Below, in pieces: positions 39,135 through 48,661 of a stretch of 64,000 bases of DNA. Below the pieces are notes generated by a model. It was not told the origin of the DNA and ran no database searches. It saw only the letters and a program-made list of their open reading frames with translations. The position numbers were made by a program, and so were the translations under genes. The DNA comes from an uncultured Muribaculaceae bacterium. GTDB lineage: Bacteria; Bacteroidota; Bacteroidia; Bacteroidales; Muribaculaceae. Location of the stretch: the NCBI GenBank assembly GCA_944321725.1, contig CALUMI010000002.1, positions 62,001-126,000 on the forward strand. Direction: 5' to 3'. The number at the start of each line of letters is the position of its first letter. The stretch's first letter is position 1.

Positions 39135-39584
39135 ATGGATATTGTAGACAGATTAAACCAATTTTTGGAGGAGATGCGAATTTCAAAGTCGCAGTTTGCT
39201 GATAGTTGTAATATTCCTCGACCAACTGTATCCCAGATTTTAAGTGGGCGGAATAAAAAAATAAGTGATGAGATTATTGCAAAAATTCATTCCATATATC
39301 CGCAATTATCAATTATGTGGTTAATGTTTGGTGAGGGGAATATGTTGGCGACTGCTGTCGATGGATCTAATCTATCCTTCACTGAAATAAAATCCGGTGG
39401 AAATATTGAGCATAATTTATTTGAGAATCATTTAATGTCAAATGATTCTGATTATGCTGATAGCCTCAATAGGCATACTTCGTTTTCCTCTCAAAAACAA
39501 CATTCATCTCCCATATCAAAATCTATATCAAAAATAGTTGTTTTTTATTCTGATAATAGTTTTGAAGAGTTCCATAGGGTATGA
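39135..39584 (+). CDS. Xre-type helix-turn-helix DNA-binding protein
   Basis: A 149-residue putative transcriptional regulator. Residues 1-70 are a Cro/C1-type domain: RISKSQFADSCNIPRPTVSQILSG contains the two DNA-binding helices, and the domain closes with IYPQLSIMWLMFGEGNML, a tail I have seen in Bacteroidales Xre proteins. The remaining 80 residues are polar and serine-rich, with no recognised domain. It stands alone between two AT-rich gaps, with its own promoter and no gene partner on the same strand, so its targets are unknown. Confidence 0.82.
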   Translation: MDIVDRLNQFLEEMRISKSQFADSCNIPRPTVSQILSGRNKKISDEIIAKIHSIYPQLSIMWLMFGEGNMLATAVDGSNLSFTEIKSGGNIEHNLFENHLMSNDSDYADSLNRHTSFSSQKQHSSPISKSISKIVVFYSDNSFEEFHRV

Positions 39585-39955
39585 TTTCTTATGCTTGGAT
39601 TTTTTGTCGCAAGGGCATAATATATTAGATCATGAAAAAATCATAATCGGCATTATGTTAAATAGAAAATATCTAAATATATGATAATCACCAATTTCTA
39701 ATTTTGTGAATTATTGCTATATCAAATTGTTTCTATATGATTTTATCTCTTTTTTGCATTAAGTTTCGCATTGGTTAAATTGTTGTTTTTCTTTTGGTAT
39801 TTTTATGAATTAAATGCTGTGTGCTTGACGATACAACGATGTCTGGGCTGTTTGATTGAAACCACAAAAACTTTTTAGAAAATAGCCGTTATAACCTGAA
39901 CTACAGAATCTTACAAATTTTCAATAAAATTGCTAACGTGTTTACTTGATAATTA
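39585..39955. other. AT-rich intergenic region between the Xre gene and the decayed efflux operon
   Basis: No coding frame or RNA gene recognised. It holds a 21-base string (39812-39832) that recurs, one base shorter, at 19477-19496. Confidence 0.55.
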
Positions 39956-39998
39956 TAGCCACATGCCGATGAAACCGAAGATTCCCGGCATGTGGCTA
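39956..39998. terminator. Hairpin downstream of the efflux operon
   Basis: A perfect 13-bp stem (39956-39968 with 39986-39998) and a 17-base loop, 26 bases past the stop of the EmrB-like pseudogene on the minus strand. T-runs are weak on both sides, so I call it only a probable terminator. Confidence 0.55.
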
Positions 39999-40023
39999 TG
40001 TATGTGATTTACAAATAGTTCTT

Positions 40024-41197
40024 TTACTTTTTATCGGCAAAAGATTCGACAACCATTTTCCTTATTTTCTGCCAACTCGGTATTTGCTTGAGTTTCCTGC
40101 GTATCGGAGCATCGTACAACAGGAACAGCAAAAATAGGAATATACAGGCGTATGCAGCCCAACCATACATCTGTTTGATGCTAATTTCGGTCATTTGCGA
40201 CATGAGCGCATCCATGAAATGTGGGATATTTACCGGCAATCCATTGGCAGCCACATTGTCTATCGCCGCTCCATATCGTGCCATGTTGTCGGGAATATAA
40301 TATTTCAGGCCACGGGTGTAAATGGCGGCACCTATCACACCGCCCATGACCATGTGGAGCATTTGGAACACGGCAAGGGATTGGAAAAAATGTTGGAAGC
40401 TCATGATTTCTTCCGCGCAAGTCAGGAAAGTCACGCTCAACACGGCATACCCAAACCCACGGCAAGCCATAGGCAGATACAGCCGGGAGATGTGAATGTC
40501 GCTTGAAACCGTGAAATAGTAGCCAAGCAGATAACATATCACGCCTGCCAGTCCGATGATAATCAGCCGCAGATAGTTGAAATGCTTGATGTGCATCCAC
40601 CAATAGGAAAACAAGCATCCTGCCAAACATCCGGCAAGCACAGGCCAATCCAATTGCACGCCTGTCATCGTGCCGTAGTGCATTACGCCCTCAAGGAATG
40701 TTTCTTCCAGTACATGCTCGGTGGCAAGCAACATCTCCACCAACGCGACCAACACAAGAATCGGAGCCAAGTAACGGTAGGTCCACATCTTGGGTTCAAG
40801 GTACGGATGAACGTGCCTTGTATCTTGCACATGCCTTCGATGAAGCATACCAGCCAAAGCAAAGGTAAAAAAGTGATATGCGGCGCAACCAGGTTGCAGA
40901 GCAATACTCCCGTAGCCGCTCCACAAAGCAGCGTCTTGTTGGTGAAACGGAACTTCATGCGGAACAGCAAAGGGAAATAAATGGCCATCCCTGCCAAGTT
41001 AGCGTAAAGGCACATCAGGAGGTCTTCCCGCATCAGGGACGTTTCGCCCATCATCTGGTTCAGCGTACCAAATAAAGTCCTCCGGAGAATTGGAAGGTAA
41101 AGGCTATGAATACATAGATCCACGGCCGTATCCGTTCAGGGACAAAGCCCCTGAACATCGGCATGGAAAAAGGCATGGGTTGTGCAGTTCCGCTCAT
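40024..41197 (-). pseudogene. EmrB-like DHA2 MFS efflux pump, broken by two frameshifts
   Basis: Remains of an inner-membrane drug exporter. The natural start is ATG 41197 (MSGTAQPMPF), two bases after the adaptor stop. Reading then passes through three frames: the first runs to a stop at about 41060, the second covers SLMREDLLMCLYANLAGMAIYFPLLFRMK to GMCKIQGTF, and the third runs from about 40825 to the end (LEPKMWTYRYLAP to SFADKK). The first shift, near 41068, looks like one missing G in a short G run. The second lies at about 40795-40830. Joined, the product has the membrane segments and length of a full transporter. No single frame encodes a working pump unless these are sequencing errors. 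Confidence 0.85.
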
Positions 41198-41198
41198 A

Positions 41199-42026
41199 TC
41201 AGTATTTCACTTTGCATTCCACATTGAAACCTGCCCGTAAACGGTTCACCTTGTCGACATCATTACCTTGCAAGCGGATGCGGACGGGCACTCTTTGCTC
41301 CACTTTCACGAAATTGCCCGTGGCATTGTCTTGTGGTATCAAAGAGAATGCCGCACCCGTGGCATCAGAGATGGATTGCACTACACCTTTATAGATTATG
41401 CCCGGAACGGCATCGGCTGTAAAGGTGACTTCGGCTCCCTCTTTGATGTTCGGAAGTTGGGTTTCCCGATAGTTAGCGATAACCCACAGGTCGCCATTGT
41501 CCACAATGTCCACCATCGTCTGGCCGGGCTGTACCAACTGCCCTTCGTGTATATCCTTGCGCCCCGTCACGCCGTCGCAGGTAGCCACGACGACCGTATA
41601 GGACAGGTTCAGACGAGCCAAATCCACGGCAGCTTGTGCCAAACGGACAGCCGCCTCATTTTGTCCCAGCCGATGTGTCTGTTCATCCTTTGTCAGTGAA
41701 GTCGAATGCTTCATGCGGAGCACCTGCTCATACCGGGCGTTGATGGCATCGTATGCGGTCTTTACGTTGTCATATTGCTGCCGGGTGACGGCATCTTCCT
41801 CCAAGAGCTTCTTGTACCGCTGCAACTCACGTTCCGCATTGGCTCGCTGCACGCGGATTTCCTCGATACCGGCATCATTGACGGTCAGGTTGTTTTGTGT
41901 CGTGGCTATCCCGGCATGGGTGACTTGTTGTCCTGCCAATGCGTTTGCCAAATCCGCTTCGGCTTGTGCCAACCGCAATCTGAACTCCGCATCTTCAATC
42001 ACAAGCAACGTGTCGCCTTTGTGGAC
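41199..42026 (-). pseudogene. EmrA/HlyD-type adaptor, N-terminus deleted
   Basis: Periplasmic adaptor of a tripartite exporter. The visible part starts at LVHKGDTLLVIEDAEFRLRLAQAEADLANA, which is the end of the first beta-barrel/lipoyl half, and continues through the coiled coil (about 41950-41620) to the second lipoyl half and barrel. The membrane anchor and about 70-80 first residues are missing. The upstream sequence switches directly into the truncated TolC-like gene at about 42026-42036, which shows a deletion and not a start-site error. A TTG at 42008 could in theory start translation, but the product would lack export and anchoring signals. Confidence 0.83.
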
Positions 42027-43021
42027 AAGCTGGTATTATTCTTGAATAGGGAGGAAAGGTTATATTTTACCCCTATCCCTATGTACCAGTAATTGAAATT
42101 GTTATCCATTACAGGCACTTCAATGGTGATGGGACCGTCCAAATGCTCTGCGGCGACAATGGAAATATACGGCAGGCGTTCGGAACGTTCCTGCTTTACT
42201 TTTTGCTCATTCATTTGGATGGCAGCCTGCGTCTGTTTCAGGAGAATGTTGTTGGTTCCGGCCATGTTCTGCCAATAATCCTCTGTGAGGATAAGGATTT
42301 GCTGCTCCAACAAGGAGGTGTCTGGGGTTATTTCCGTACCCTCGGACAGATGTAAGGCGGTAATCAACTGATGGTTGGCTATCTTACGCGCATCTTTCAC
42401 TCTTGACAACTGCAAGTTCAGCTGCTCCTTTTGCAGTTCATAACGTGTAATGTCGTTTTTCAGAACCGTGCCTTGCTCCCTGCGGGCTTTCATGTTGGCA
42501 ATGACTTCATCGGTTAGTTCCATGTTCTTCTGCAACACCAGGATTTGGTTGTCCAGTTTGTACACGTTCAAATAATGGCCTACCAGCAGGAAGCGTATTT
42601 CCTGCACATTCTTCTGCAAGTCAAGTTCCGCCAACGCCTTTCCTATTTCCGCCTGCTTGATGCCGCTGCTTATCGCACCGCCTGCATAGATGACCTGTTG
42701 CGCTTCCAATGCGAAGTTGTTGCCGAAATGCGGCATATCCACCGTCATGGCTTTGCTAAAATCCCTGTCCCACAGCTTGCCGTTGCCCCAATATCTTGCG
42801 GAAAGGGACACATTCACATCCGGAAGTCTTTGTGCCTTGGCCGCTTTAAGGGCTTCCCCGGCGGCTTCCATCCCTGTCCGGTACGATTGAATACTTGTGC
42901 TCTGCTCGTCGGCAAGACGGAACAGTTCCTCTATGCCCATTTGTCGAGTTTGGGCACACAACCCCTGGCTGCATAGGACTGCGATGTACAACAGCCCTAT
43001 GAGCCTTTTCTTTTTGCTCAT
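42027..43021 (-). pseudogene. TolC-family outer-membrane efflux protein, C-terminus deleted
   Basis: The first gene of the decayed efflux operon. It has an intact signal peptide (LIGLLYIAVLCSQGLCAQ) and the first 330 residues or so of a TolC-type protein, with the coiled-coil halves and repeats such as FALEAQQVIYAGG. The sequence stops matching after VKYNLSSLFKNN, where intact relatives continue for roughly 100 residues. The frame then runs out of frame into the adaptor gene and stops at 41999. A -7 element TAATTTTG is at 43191-43198 on the minus strand, so the remnant may still be transcribed. Confidence 0.83.
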
Positions 43022-43328
43022 AAATTAACTCTGATTATTTTATGTTTATAGAATGAATATAGCAATGAAAAGGAAACTGAAGGCTAAATTTGCACCTCTG
43101 CTCCCCATGCGTGGAAATAACAGATTTTGTTTTTGTAATGTACTGTATAAGATTCCATTCAGCTATGTCATTTACTTGTTTTCGGGTGCAAAATTAGGAA
43201 AAAAAGAAATAAAACGTGACCTTACGCAATCTATCTTTTTTACTATTTTAACTATTACGTTGTGCGTGCGCTATAAATCAGTGTATCTTAAAAAGCTCGG
43301 AATATAGAATACAAACATTCCAAGTTAG
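43022..43328. other. Intergenic leader of the efflux operon
   Basis: Holds the minus-strand -7 element TAATTTTG (43191-43198) with no TTTG at the right distance. No gene is supported; an 84-codon plus-strand frame here has no family likeness. Confidence 0.45.
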
Positions 43329-43470
43329 TCAGACGGAAATCTGCTGGTAGTGCTTCGTTATCAGCACCTTGATGTTGTCAAGCGCATAGTTCACCGCCAC
43401 TGCCTTGCGACTTTTGCCTTTCGCCCTGTTGCCTTTGGCATCCCACAAATACTTGAAGATGCGCTGCTTT
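43329..43470 (-). pseudogene. Unidentified 3' coding remnant
   Basis: On the minus strand a 46-codon open stretch ends at TGA 43329. It reads KQRIFKYLWDAKGNRAKGKS and then continues through KAVAVNYALDNIKVL to QQISV. The composition is that of a real, basic C-terminal domain and the GC content is higher than its surroundings, but the frame is closed immediately upstream by TGA. I do not recognise the family; a transposase, mobilisation protein or regulator tail are all possible. It lies next to the damaged efflux operon. Confidence 0.4.
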
Positions 43471-43636
43471 CAACTGAACTTCGCAATAGTCCGTTGATTG
43501 TAACCCGTCCCATGATGGGACAGTCAGTGAGAATGCTCAAATTTGCCCTATTTGCTCACTTTCAAATAAGCAACAGAGTAATCCCATCACTTGCATGAAT
43601 GGCTATAAAGGTAACGCCTAATGGTTGGTATGTTGC

Positions 43637-44944
43637 TCAAATTGAGAGCAATAGCGATTTTAAAGCATTATAATTATTAGGCAATGGAATGGATTCTTTT
43701 ACACCATTGGCAAATTTGGACAAATTGTCAGGAACTGAGATTTCTTTATGAATTATTTCTTCTACAGTATCCTTGAATTTAGCCGGATGTGCTGTTTCCA
43801 AGAATATTCCACATTCATCAGCGCCTAAATTTTGCTCAAGTGACTTATATGCTGTCGCTCCGTGTGGGTCAAGCAAATATCCTTGTCTGACATATAAATC
43901 ATAAATTGTTTTTCTTATATCATTGTCATTGTACCAATTACCGCTTATATTAGCACACACTGATTTGTATGAATTTCCAAATAATTCCATTATTCTTTCA
44001 AAATTGCTCGGATTTCCTACATCCATTGCATTTGCTATTGTTTGAACGGAAGGTTTTGGCTTGTAAATTCCTGTTGTCAGATATTTAAAGAAGATGTCGT
44101 TTTTATTGTTTGCCGCCAAAAAACGTTTGACAGGCAGCCCCATTTTCTTTGCGATTAAGCCTGCTGTAAGATTGCCCAAATTGCCACACGGAACGGAAAT
44201 TACCAAATTTTTCTCTTTGTCATTCACGTTATAAAATTGCGCGTAGGCATAAAAATAATAGAAAGACTGTGGTATAAGTCTTGCTATGTTTATTGAGTTT
44301 GCGCTGGTCAATTTTATGTTTTGGTTAAGTTCCTTATCAAGAAAAGCCTGTTTTACTAACGACTGGCAATCATCAAAAGTTCCATCTGTTTCAATTGCAT
44401 ATACATTATTTCCCAATGTGGCAAATTGCGACTCTTGTATTTTGCTGACTTTGTGGGCAGGATACAATACAAAAACTTTTACTCCCTCCACATTGTAAAA
44501 TCCGTTGGCAACAGCTCCCCCTGTATCTCCGGATGTTGCCACTAATACATTTATAGGCGATTTGTCAGCCTCTTGGGAATTAAAATATGCCAAAAGACGA
44601 GCCATAAACCTTGCGCCAACATCTTTAAAAGCCATTGTAGGGCCATGAAATAACTCAAGAGAATAAATGTTGTCGCTAATAGGAACGAGCGGTATATCAA
44701 ATTTTAATGTGTCATACACAATGTTTTTAAGGCATTCTGCATCGACATCGTCTTTAAAAATAACATTCGCAATGGCAAACGAGATTTCTTGTAACGACAT
44801 CCCTTTTATATTATTGAAGAAAGCATTAGGAATCACCGGCATGTGTATCGGCATATAAAGTCCGTTGTCGGGGGCCAATCCTTTAATGACAGCTTCTTTC
44901 AGAGAAACTAACTGGCTTTGCCGTTTTGTACTATAGTATTTCAT
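43637..44944 (-). CDS. thrC: Threonine synthase
   Basis: PLP enzyme converting O-phosphohomoserine to threonine. The 435-residue protein has the N-terminal YYSTKRQS and the cofactor lysine Lys107 in MAFKDVGARFMARL. The glycine-rich phosphate-binding SGDTGGAVANG and the SANSINIARLIPQ motif follow. It is the last gene of the thrA/apgM-like/thrC operon, and its start overlaps the previous stop by four bases. Confidence 0.95.
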   Translation of the reverse strand: MKYYSTKRQSQLVSLKEAVIKGLAPDNGLYMPIHMPVIPNAFFNNIKGMSLQEISFAIANVIFKDDVDAECLKNIVYDTLKFDIPLVPISDNIYSLELFHGPTMAFKDVGARFMARLLAYFNSQEADKSPINVLVATSGDTGGAVANGFYNVEGVKVFVLYPAHKVSKIQESQFATLGNNVYAIETDGTFDDCQSLVKQAFLDKELNQNIKLTSANSINIARLIPQSFYYFYAYAQFYNVNDKEKNLVISVPCGNLGNLTAGLIAKKMGLPVKRFLAANNKNDIFFKYLTTGIYKPKPSVQTIANAMDVGNPSNFERIMELFGNSYKSVCANISGNWYNDNDIRKTIYDLYVRQGYLLDPHGATAYKSLEQNLGADECGIFLETAHPAKFKDTVEEIIHKEISVPDNLSKFANGVKESIPLPNNYNALKSLLLSI

Positions 44945-46149
44945 TGTCTTAAAAATTCAATTATAAATTCATTATTTTCCAGCAGCCCCAAAGAGCCTTT
45001 TTCCGCAGAATATTCGTTAAATCTTGAGATGCCATCAGCAGCCATGTCATTACGGTATATCATAAACGGAACAGGAGTTGCTGTATGCGTACGTAATTTG
45101 CAAGGTGTCGGATGATCCGGCAACAATGCGATAGATACAGGTTCTTTCATGTTTTTAATCGCCTCAATTATAGGCCTGCATATTCTTTGGTCTAAATTCT
45201 CTATAGTTTTAATCTTTAGATTATAATCGCCTTCATGACCGGCCTCGTCGCTTGCCTCGATATGTAAAAAGACAAAATCGTTATCATCAAGCGCTTTAAT
45301 TGCCGCATTGACTTTTCCTTCATAATTTGTATTCCACAAGCCTGTAGCCCCTTCGATCAATACAGGTTTCAATCCGGCATAAATGCCTATTCCTCTAATA
45401 AGATCCACTGCAGAGATTACAACCCCGTTTTTTATACCAAATGCGTCGGTCAGTTTAGGCATATCAGGTTTATATCCCGGTGACCATGGCCAAATGCTGT
45501 TTGCCGGATCCAATCCTCTTTCAACTCTTCTCCGATTAACCGGATGATTTGAAAGCAACTCTTGTGATTTAACGATTAAGCTATTAAGTAATTCCGCAGT
45601 ATCTTCTGCCTCTTTTGATAGAGGCTTGACTAACGCATCCTTATAATAAGTACCGGGTATATCATGCGGTGGAGTGCAAACAATATTTTTGTTCCCTCCT
45701 TTTATTTTCAGTAAATGGCGGTATGATACACCGGCATAAAAACTGATTTGTCCATTGCCCAAGTACCTTGAAAGAAAATTAATCAATACGATTGCCTCCT
45801 CCGTAGAAATATGGCCGGCTGAATGATTCTTTATAATGCCATTTTCTATGCAAATCAAATTACAGCGCATGGCCATTTCTCCCGCTTCAACCGTGACACC
45901 CATGCTTGCCGCCTCCAATACTCCTCTACCCTCGTAAGCGGTAGCTATATCGTAACCCAATATTGACATATTAGCAATTTCACTGCCGGGATGAAATCCT
46001 TCAGGAACAGTTTTTAGCAAACCATGACGTGAATGTCGCGCCAACCAATCAATGGCCGGTGTATCGGCATATTCGAGCGGTGTTTTATTCCCGAGTTCAG
46101 GAATACGCTCATCCGCCATTCCGTCACCTAATATTATAATATATTTCAT
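44941..46149 (-). CDS. ApgM-like (cofactor-independent phosphoglycerate mutase family) protein, possible homoserine kinase
   Basis: A 402-residue alkaline-phosphatase-superfamily protein of the archaeal-type phosphoglycerate mutase family (COG3635). Metal-site motifs are visible: IILGDGMADE at the N-terminus, HIEASDEAGHEGD, and LLPDHPTPCKLRTHTATPVPF. It lies between thrA and thrC exactly where thrB would be expected, and no GHMP-type homoserine kinase is present. The inference is that it phosphorylates homoserine, completing the threonine pathway; this role has been proposed for Bacteroidota members. A true glycolytic mutase role is the alternative. It begins five bases after thrA and overlaps thrC by four. 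Confidence 0.85.
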   Translation of the reverse strand: MKYIIILGDGMADERIPELGNKTPLEYADTPAIDWLARHSRHGLLKTVPEGFHPGSEIANMSILGYDIATAYEGRGVLEAASMGVTVEAGEMAMRCNLICIENGIIKNHSAGHISTEEAIVLINFLSRYLGNGQISFYAGVSYRHLLKIKGGNKNIVCTPPHDIPGTYYKDALVKPLSKEAEDTAELLNSLIVKSQELLSNHPVNRRRVERGLDPANSIWPWSPGYKPDMPKLTDAFGIKNGVVISAVDLIRGIGIYAGLKPVLIEGATGLWNTNYEGKVNAAIKALDDNDFVFLHIEASDEAGHEGDYNLKIKTIENLDQRICRPIIEAIKNMKEPVSIALLPDHPTPCKLRTHTATPVPFMIYRNDMAADGISRFNEYSAEKGSLGLLENNEFIIEFLRQ

Positions 46150-46154
46150 GTATG

Positions 46155-48593
46155 CTATCTGATATTGGCTATGCTTATGATGTCGGAGAACACACCGGCA
46201 GCCGTTACTTCTGCTCCCGCTCCATAACCTTTTATCTCTATCGGGTATTCTCTATAACGTTCTGTTGTGATTAGGATGACATTGTTACTGCTTTCCAATG
46301 AATAAAAAGGATGATTGCTTTCATAGCTTTTCACCCCGACGCTCACCTTTCCATTGTCCAACTCCGCCACAAAACGCAGATTCCGGCCTTGCTGTCCGGC
46401 CTCTATTCTTTGCCTTTCTATGTCAGGCTCGATTCTTTTTATATTATTAAAGAAATCATGTATATTTCCTTCGAACAGTTCGTCAGGAATAAAAGGATTG
46501 AATATCACGTCTTTACAATCTATTTGGTAGCCGGCTTCTCTTGATAATATCACTATTTTTCTTATCACATCCGTACCGCTTAAGTCAACTCTTGGATCGG
46601 GTTCGCTATAACCGGCCTCCATTGCCATTTTTATTGCCGTCCCAAGCGTTATATTTTTGTCTAATGCGTTAAAAATAAAATTAAGGGTTCCTGAAATAAC
46701 AGCCTCGATTTTTAATATCTTGTCGCCTGAATTTATCAGATTGTTTATTGTGTTTATTATAGGAAGCCCGGCTCCGACATTTGTCTCGAACAAGAATTTC
46801 ACATCTTTTTTTCGTGCAACCTGCTTTAAATTGCAGTATGTCTTGTAGTCAGACGACGCGGCAATTTTATTCGCCGCAACCACATTGATGTTATGCGACA
46901 GCAGTGTATCATATAATTTCGCTATTTCCGCGCTTGCCGTGCAGTCGACAAATACAGGGTTGTAAATATTCATTTTAATGATTTCACCGGCTATGGTGGC
47001 AGGCTCAGCATTAATTTCTGACTCGTCCAAACTTTTTTTGTAGTCTTCTATATTTATGCCATCCCGATTGAATATGCTATGCTTGGAATTAGAGATACCC
47101 ACAATATTGAGCGATAATGATTTTAATTCCTTCAGTCTTGATTGTTGGCTACAGATTTGCTTGATAAGAAAACTCCCGACATGCCCTACTCCAACGATAA
47201 ACAAATTAAGCACTTGCGTTTGTGAAAGAAAAAAAGAATCATGAATCACATTAAGCGCTTTTTTCAGATTTTCCTGTTTTATCACAAATGATATGTTTGT
47301 TTCCGAAGCACCTTGAGCGCATGATATGACATTTATCCCATTTCTTCCCAATGTATTGAATAGTTTTCCGGCTATTCCGGGTGTATGCTTCATGTTTTCG
47401 CCGACTATGGCCACAGTGGCCAAATTATGCTCGGCAATAACAGTGGTAATCTCGCCTGTTTTTATTTCGGAGGCAAATTCCTCTTTTAACGATTTTACGG
47501 CTTTCTCCGCATCAATGTTTTTAACGGCAAAAGACGTGTTATGCTCTGACGATGCTTGAGAAACAAGGAATACGCTTATACCTTTTTTCGACATTGTGTT
47601 AAATATCCGCGAGTTTACGCCAATTACTCCGACCATTCCCAATCCGGATACGGTAATCAGACAGGTGTCATTAATCGATGAGATTCCTTTTATGGCTTTT
47701 GTGTCGGACTCGTATTTCTCATCGGAAATCAACGTGCCCGGAGATTCAGGATTGAAAGTATTCTTGATTATTATTGGGATGTTTTTATGATATACAGGAT
47801 AGATAGTCGGCGGATAAACCACTTTTGCGCCAAAATTGCAAAGTTCCATAGCTTCTGTAAACGATAAATGCTGTATTACATAAGCATGGTTTATCACTTT
47901 TGGGTCGGCGGTCATAAATCCGTCCACATCAGTCCATATTTCCAATACCGAAGCATCCAATGCGGCAGCTATCAACGCTGCCGTATAATCGCTTCCGCCT
48001 CTTCCCAAGTTTGTGATTTTTCCGGAGATTTTATCTGTGGAAATAAATCCAGGCACTATGGCTACTTTTTCTTTAAAATCTTTGAAAGTTCGGACGATCA
48101 GTTCATTTGTAAGATTCAAATCAGCTATATGTTTGTCATATAGTTGTTCTGTTTTTATGAAATTGCGGGCATCATAATACCGTGAATCAGGAATTAGCTT
48201 ATTTATAATTGTCGATGAGAGCCTTTCGCCATAGCTGACTATCATTTCAAGCGTGTGTTGCGACAAGTCTTTTATCAGTGAAACCCCACGGTATATATTG
48301 CTTAGCTCGTCGAACAACGAATTTACGGTGTTTCTCAGATCTGTCCTATCAACCGGACCGATTAGTTTTTCAATTATAATATCGTGTCGCGCTACTATCT
48401 TGGAGAAAGAATCCAAATAAGACAAATCACCTTTTTCTGCCAATTTTGCTGTTGCGATAAGCATATCAGTTATGCCTCCAAGCGCAGAAACAACAACAAT
48501 GACCTGCCCGGTCTGATTTTCTATTATATTTTTTACACTCTGAAGACTTTCGACTGTGCCAACAGATGTGCCACCGAATTTCAATATTTTCAT
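46155..48593 (-). CDS. thrA: Bifunctional aspartokinase/homoserine dehydrogenase
   Basis: Carries the first and third steps from aspartate to homoserine on one 812-residue protein. The aspartokinase domain opens with KFGGTSVG (residues 4-11) and is followed by two ACT regulatory repeats (about 310-455). The NAD-binding VGVGHVGS at about residue 466-473 starts the homoserine dehydrogenase domain, which includes GTLNFIFNAL and GYSEPDPRVDLSG. Feedback inhibition by threonine through the ACT domains is expected from the family. It heads the threonine operon. I see no threonine-rich leader peptide in the 68 bases before it. Confidence 0.96.
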   Translation of the reverse strand: MKILKFGGTSVGTVESLQSVKNIIENQTGQVIVVVSALGGITDMLIATAKLAEKGDLSYLDSFSKIVARHDIIIEKLIGPVDRTDLRNTVNSLFDELSNIYRGVSLIKDLSQHTLEMIVSYGERLSSTIINKLIPDSRYYDARNFIKTEQLYDKHIADLNLTNELIVRTFKDFKEKVAIVPGFISTDKISGKITNLGRGGSDYTAALIAAALDASVLEIWTDVDGFMTADPKVINHAYVIQHLSFTEAMELCNFGAKVVYPPTIYPVYHKNIPIIIKNTFNPESPGTLISDEKYESDTKAIKGISSINDTCLITVSGLGMVGVIGVNSRIFNTMSKKGISVFLVSQASSEHNTSFAVKNIDAEKAVKSLKEEFASEIKTGEITTVIAEHNLATVAIVGENMKHTPGIAGKLFNTLGRNGINVISCAQGASETNISFVIKQENLKKALNVIHDSFFLSQTQVLNLFIVGVGHVGSFLIKQICSQQSRLKELKSLSLNIVGISNSKHSIFNRDGINIEDYKKSLDESEINAEPATIAGEIIKMNIYNPVFVDCTASAEIAKLYDTLLSHNINVVAANKIAASSDYKTYCNLKQVARKKDVKFLFETNVGAGLPIINTINNLINSGDKILKIEAVISGTLNFIFNALDKNITLGTAIKMAMEAGYSEPDPRVDLSGTDVIRKIVILSREAGYQIDCKDVIFNPFIPDELFEGNIHDFFNNIKRIEPDIERQRIEAGQQGRNLRFVAELDNGKVSVGVKSYESNHPFYSLESSNNVILITTERYREYPIEIKGYGAGAEVTAAGVFSDIISIANIR

Positions 48594-48613
48594 ACAGAAA
48601 AATAGTTATTGTA

Positions 48614-48644
48614 TTTGTGGGATAAAGTTAATCATTTATCTTTG
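48614..48644 (+). promoter_or_regulatory. Bacteroidota-type promoter for yqgE
   Basis: TTTG (48614-48617), 19 bases, TATCTTTG (48637-48644). The start codon follows after 17 bases. Confidence 0.74.
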
Positions 48645-48661
48645 TATAAAAGAGGCCATCT

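Noticed and set aside
40181..40648. Open frame of 155 codons on the minus strand inside the efflux pump
   Set aside because: It is an alternative frame of the EmrB-like pseudogene, whose own frame carries the membrane segments.
43053..43307. Open frame of 84 codons in front of the efflux operon
   Set aside because: Composition is that of AT-rich noncoding DNA, and it overlaps the operon promoter on the other strand.
43507..43521. Short palindrome GTCCCATGATGGGAC
   Set aside because: Considered as an insertion-sequence end, but no partner inverted repeat, target duplication or transposase was found.
43350..43598. Plus-strand frame of 82 codons near the coding remnant
   Set aside because: The minus strand gives the more protein-like sequence in the same place (43329-43470), so the plus frame is probably its shadow.
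48594..48661. Possible threonine attenuator before thrA
   Set aside because: The 68-base gap holds no leader peptide with threonine codons and no terminator hairpin.
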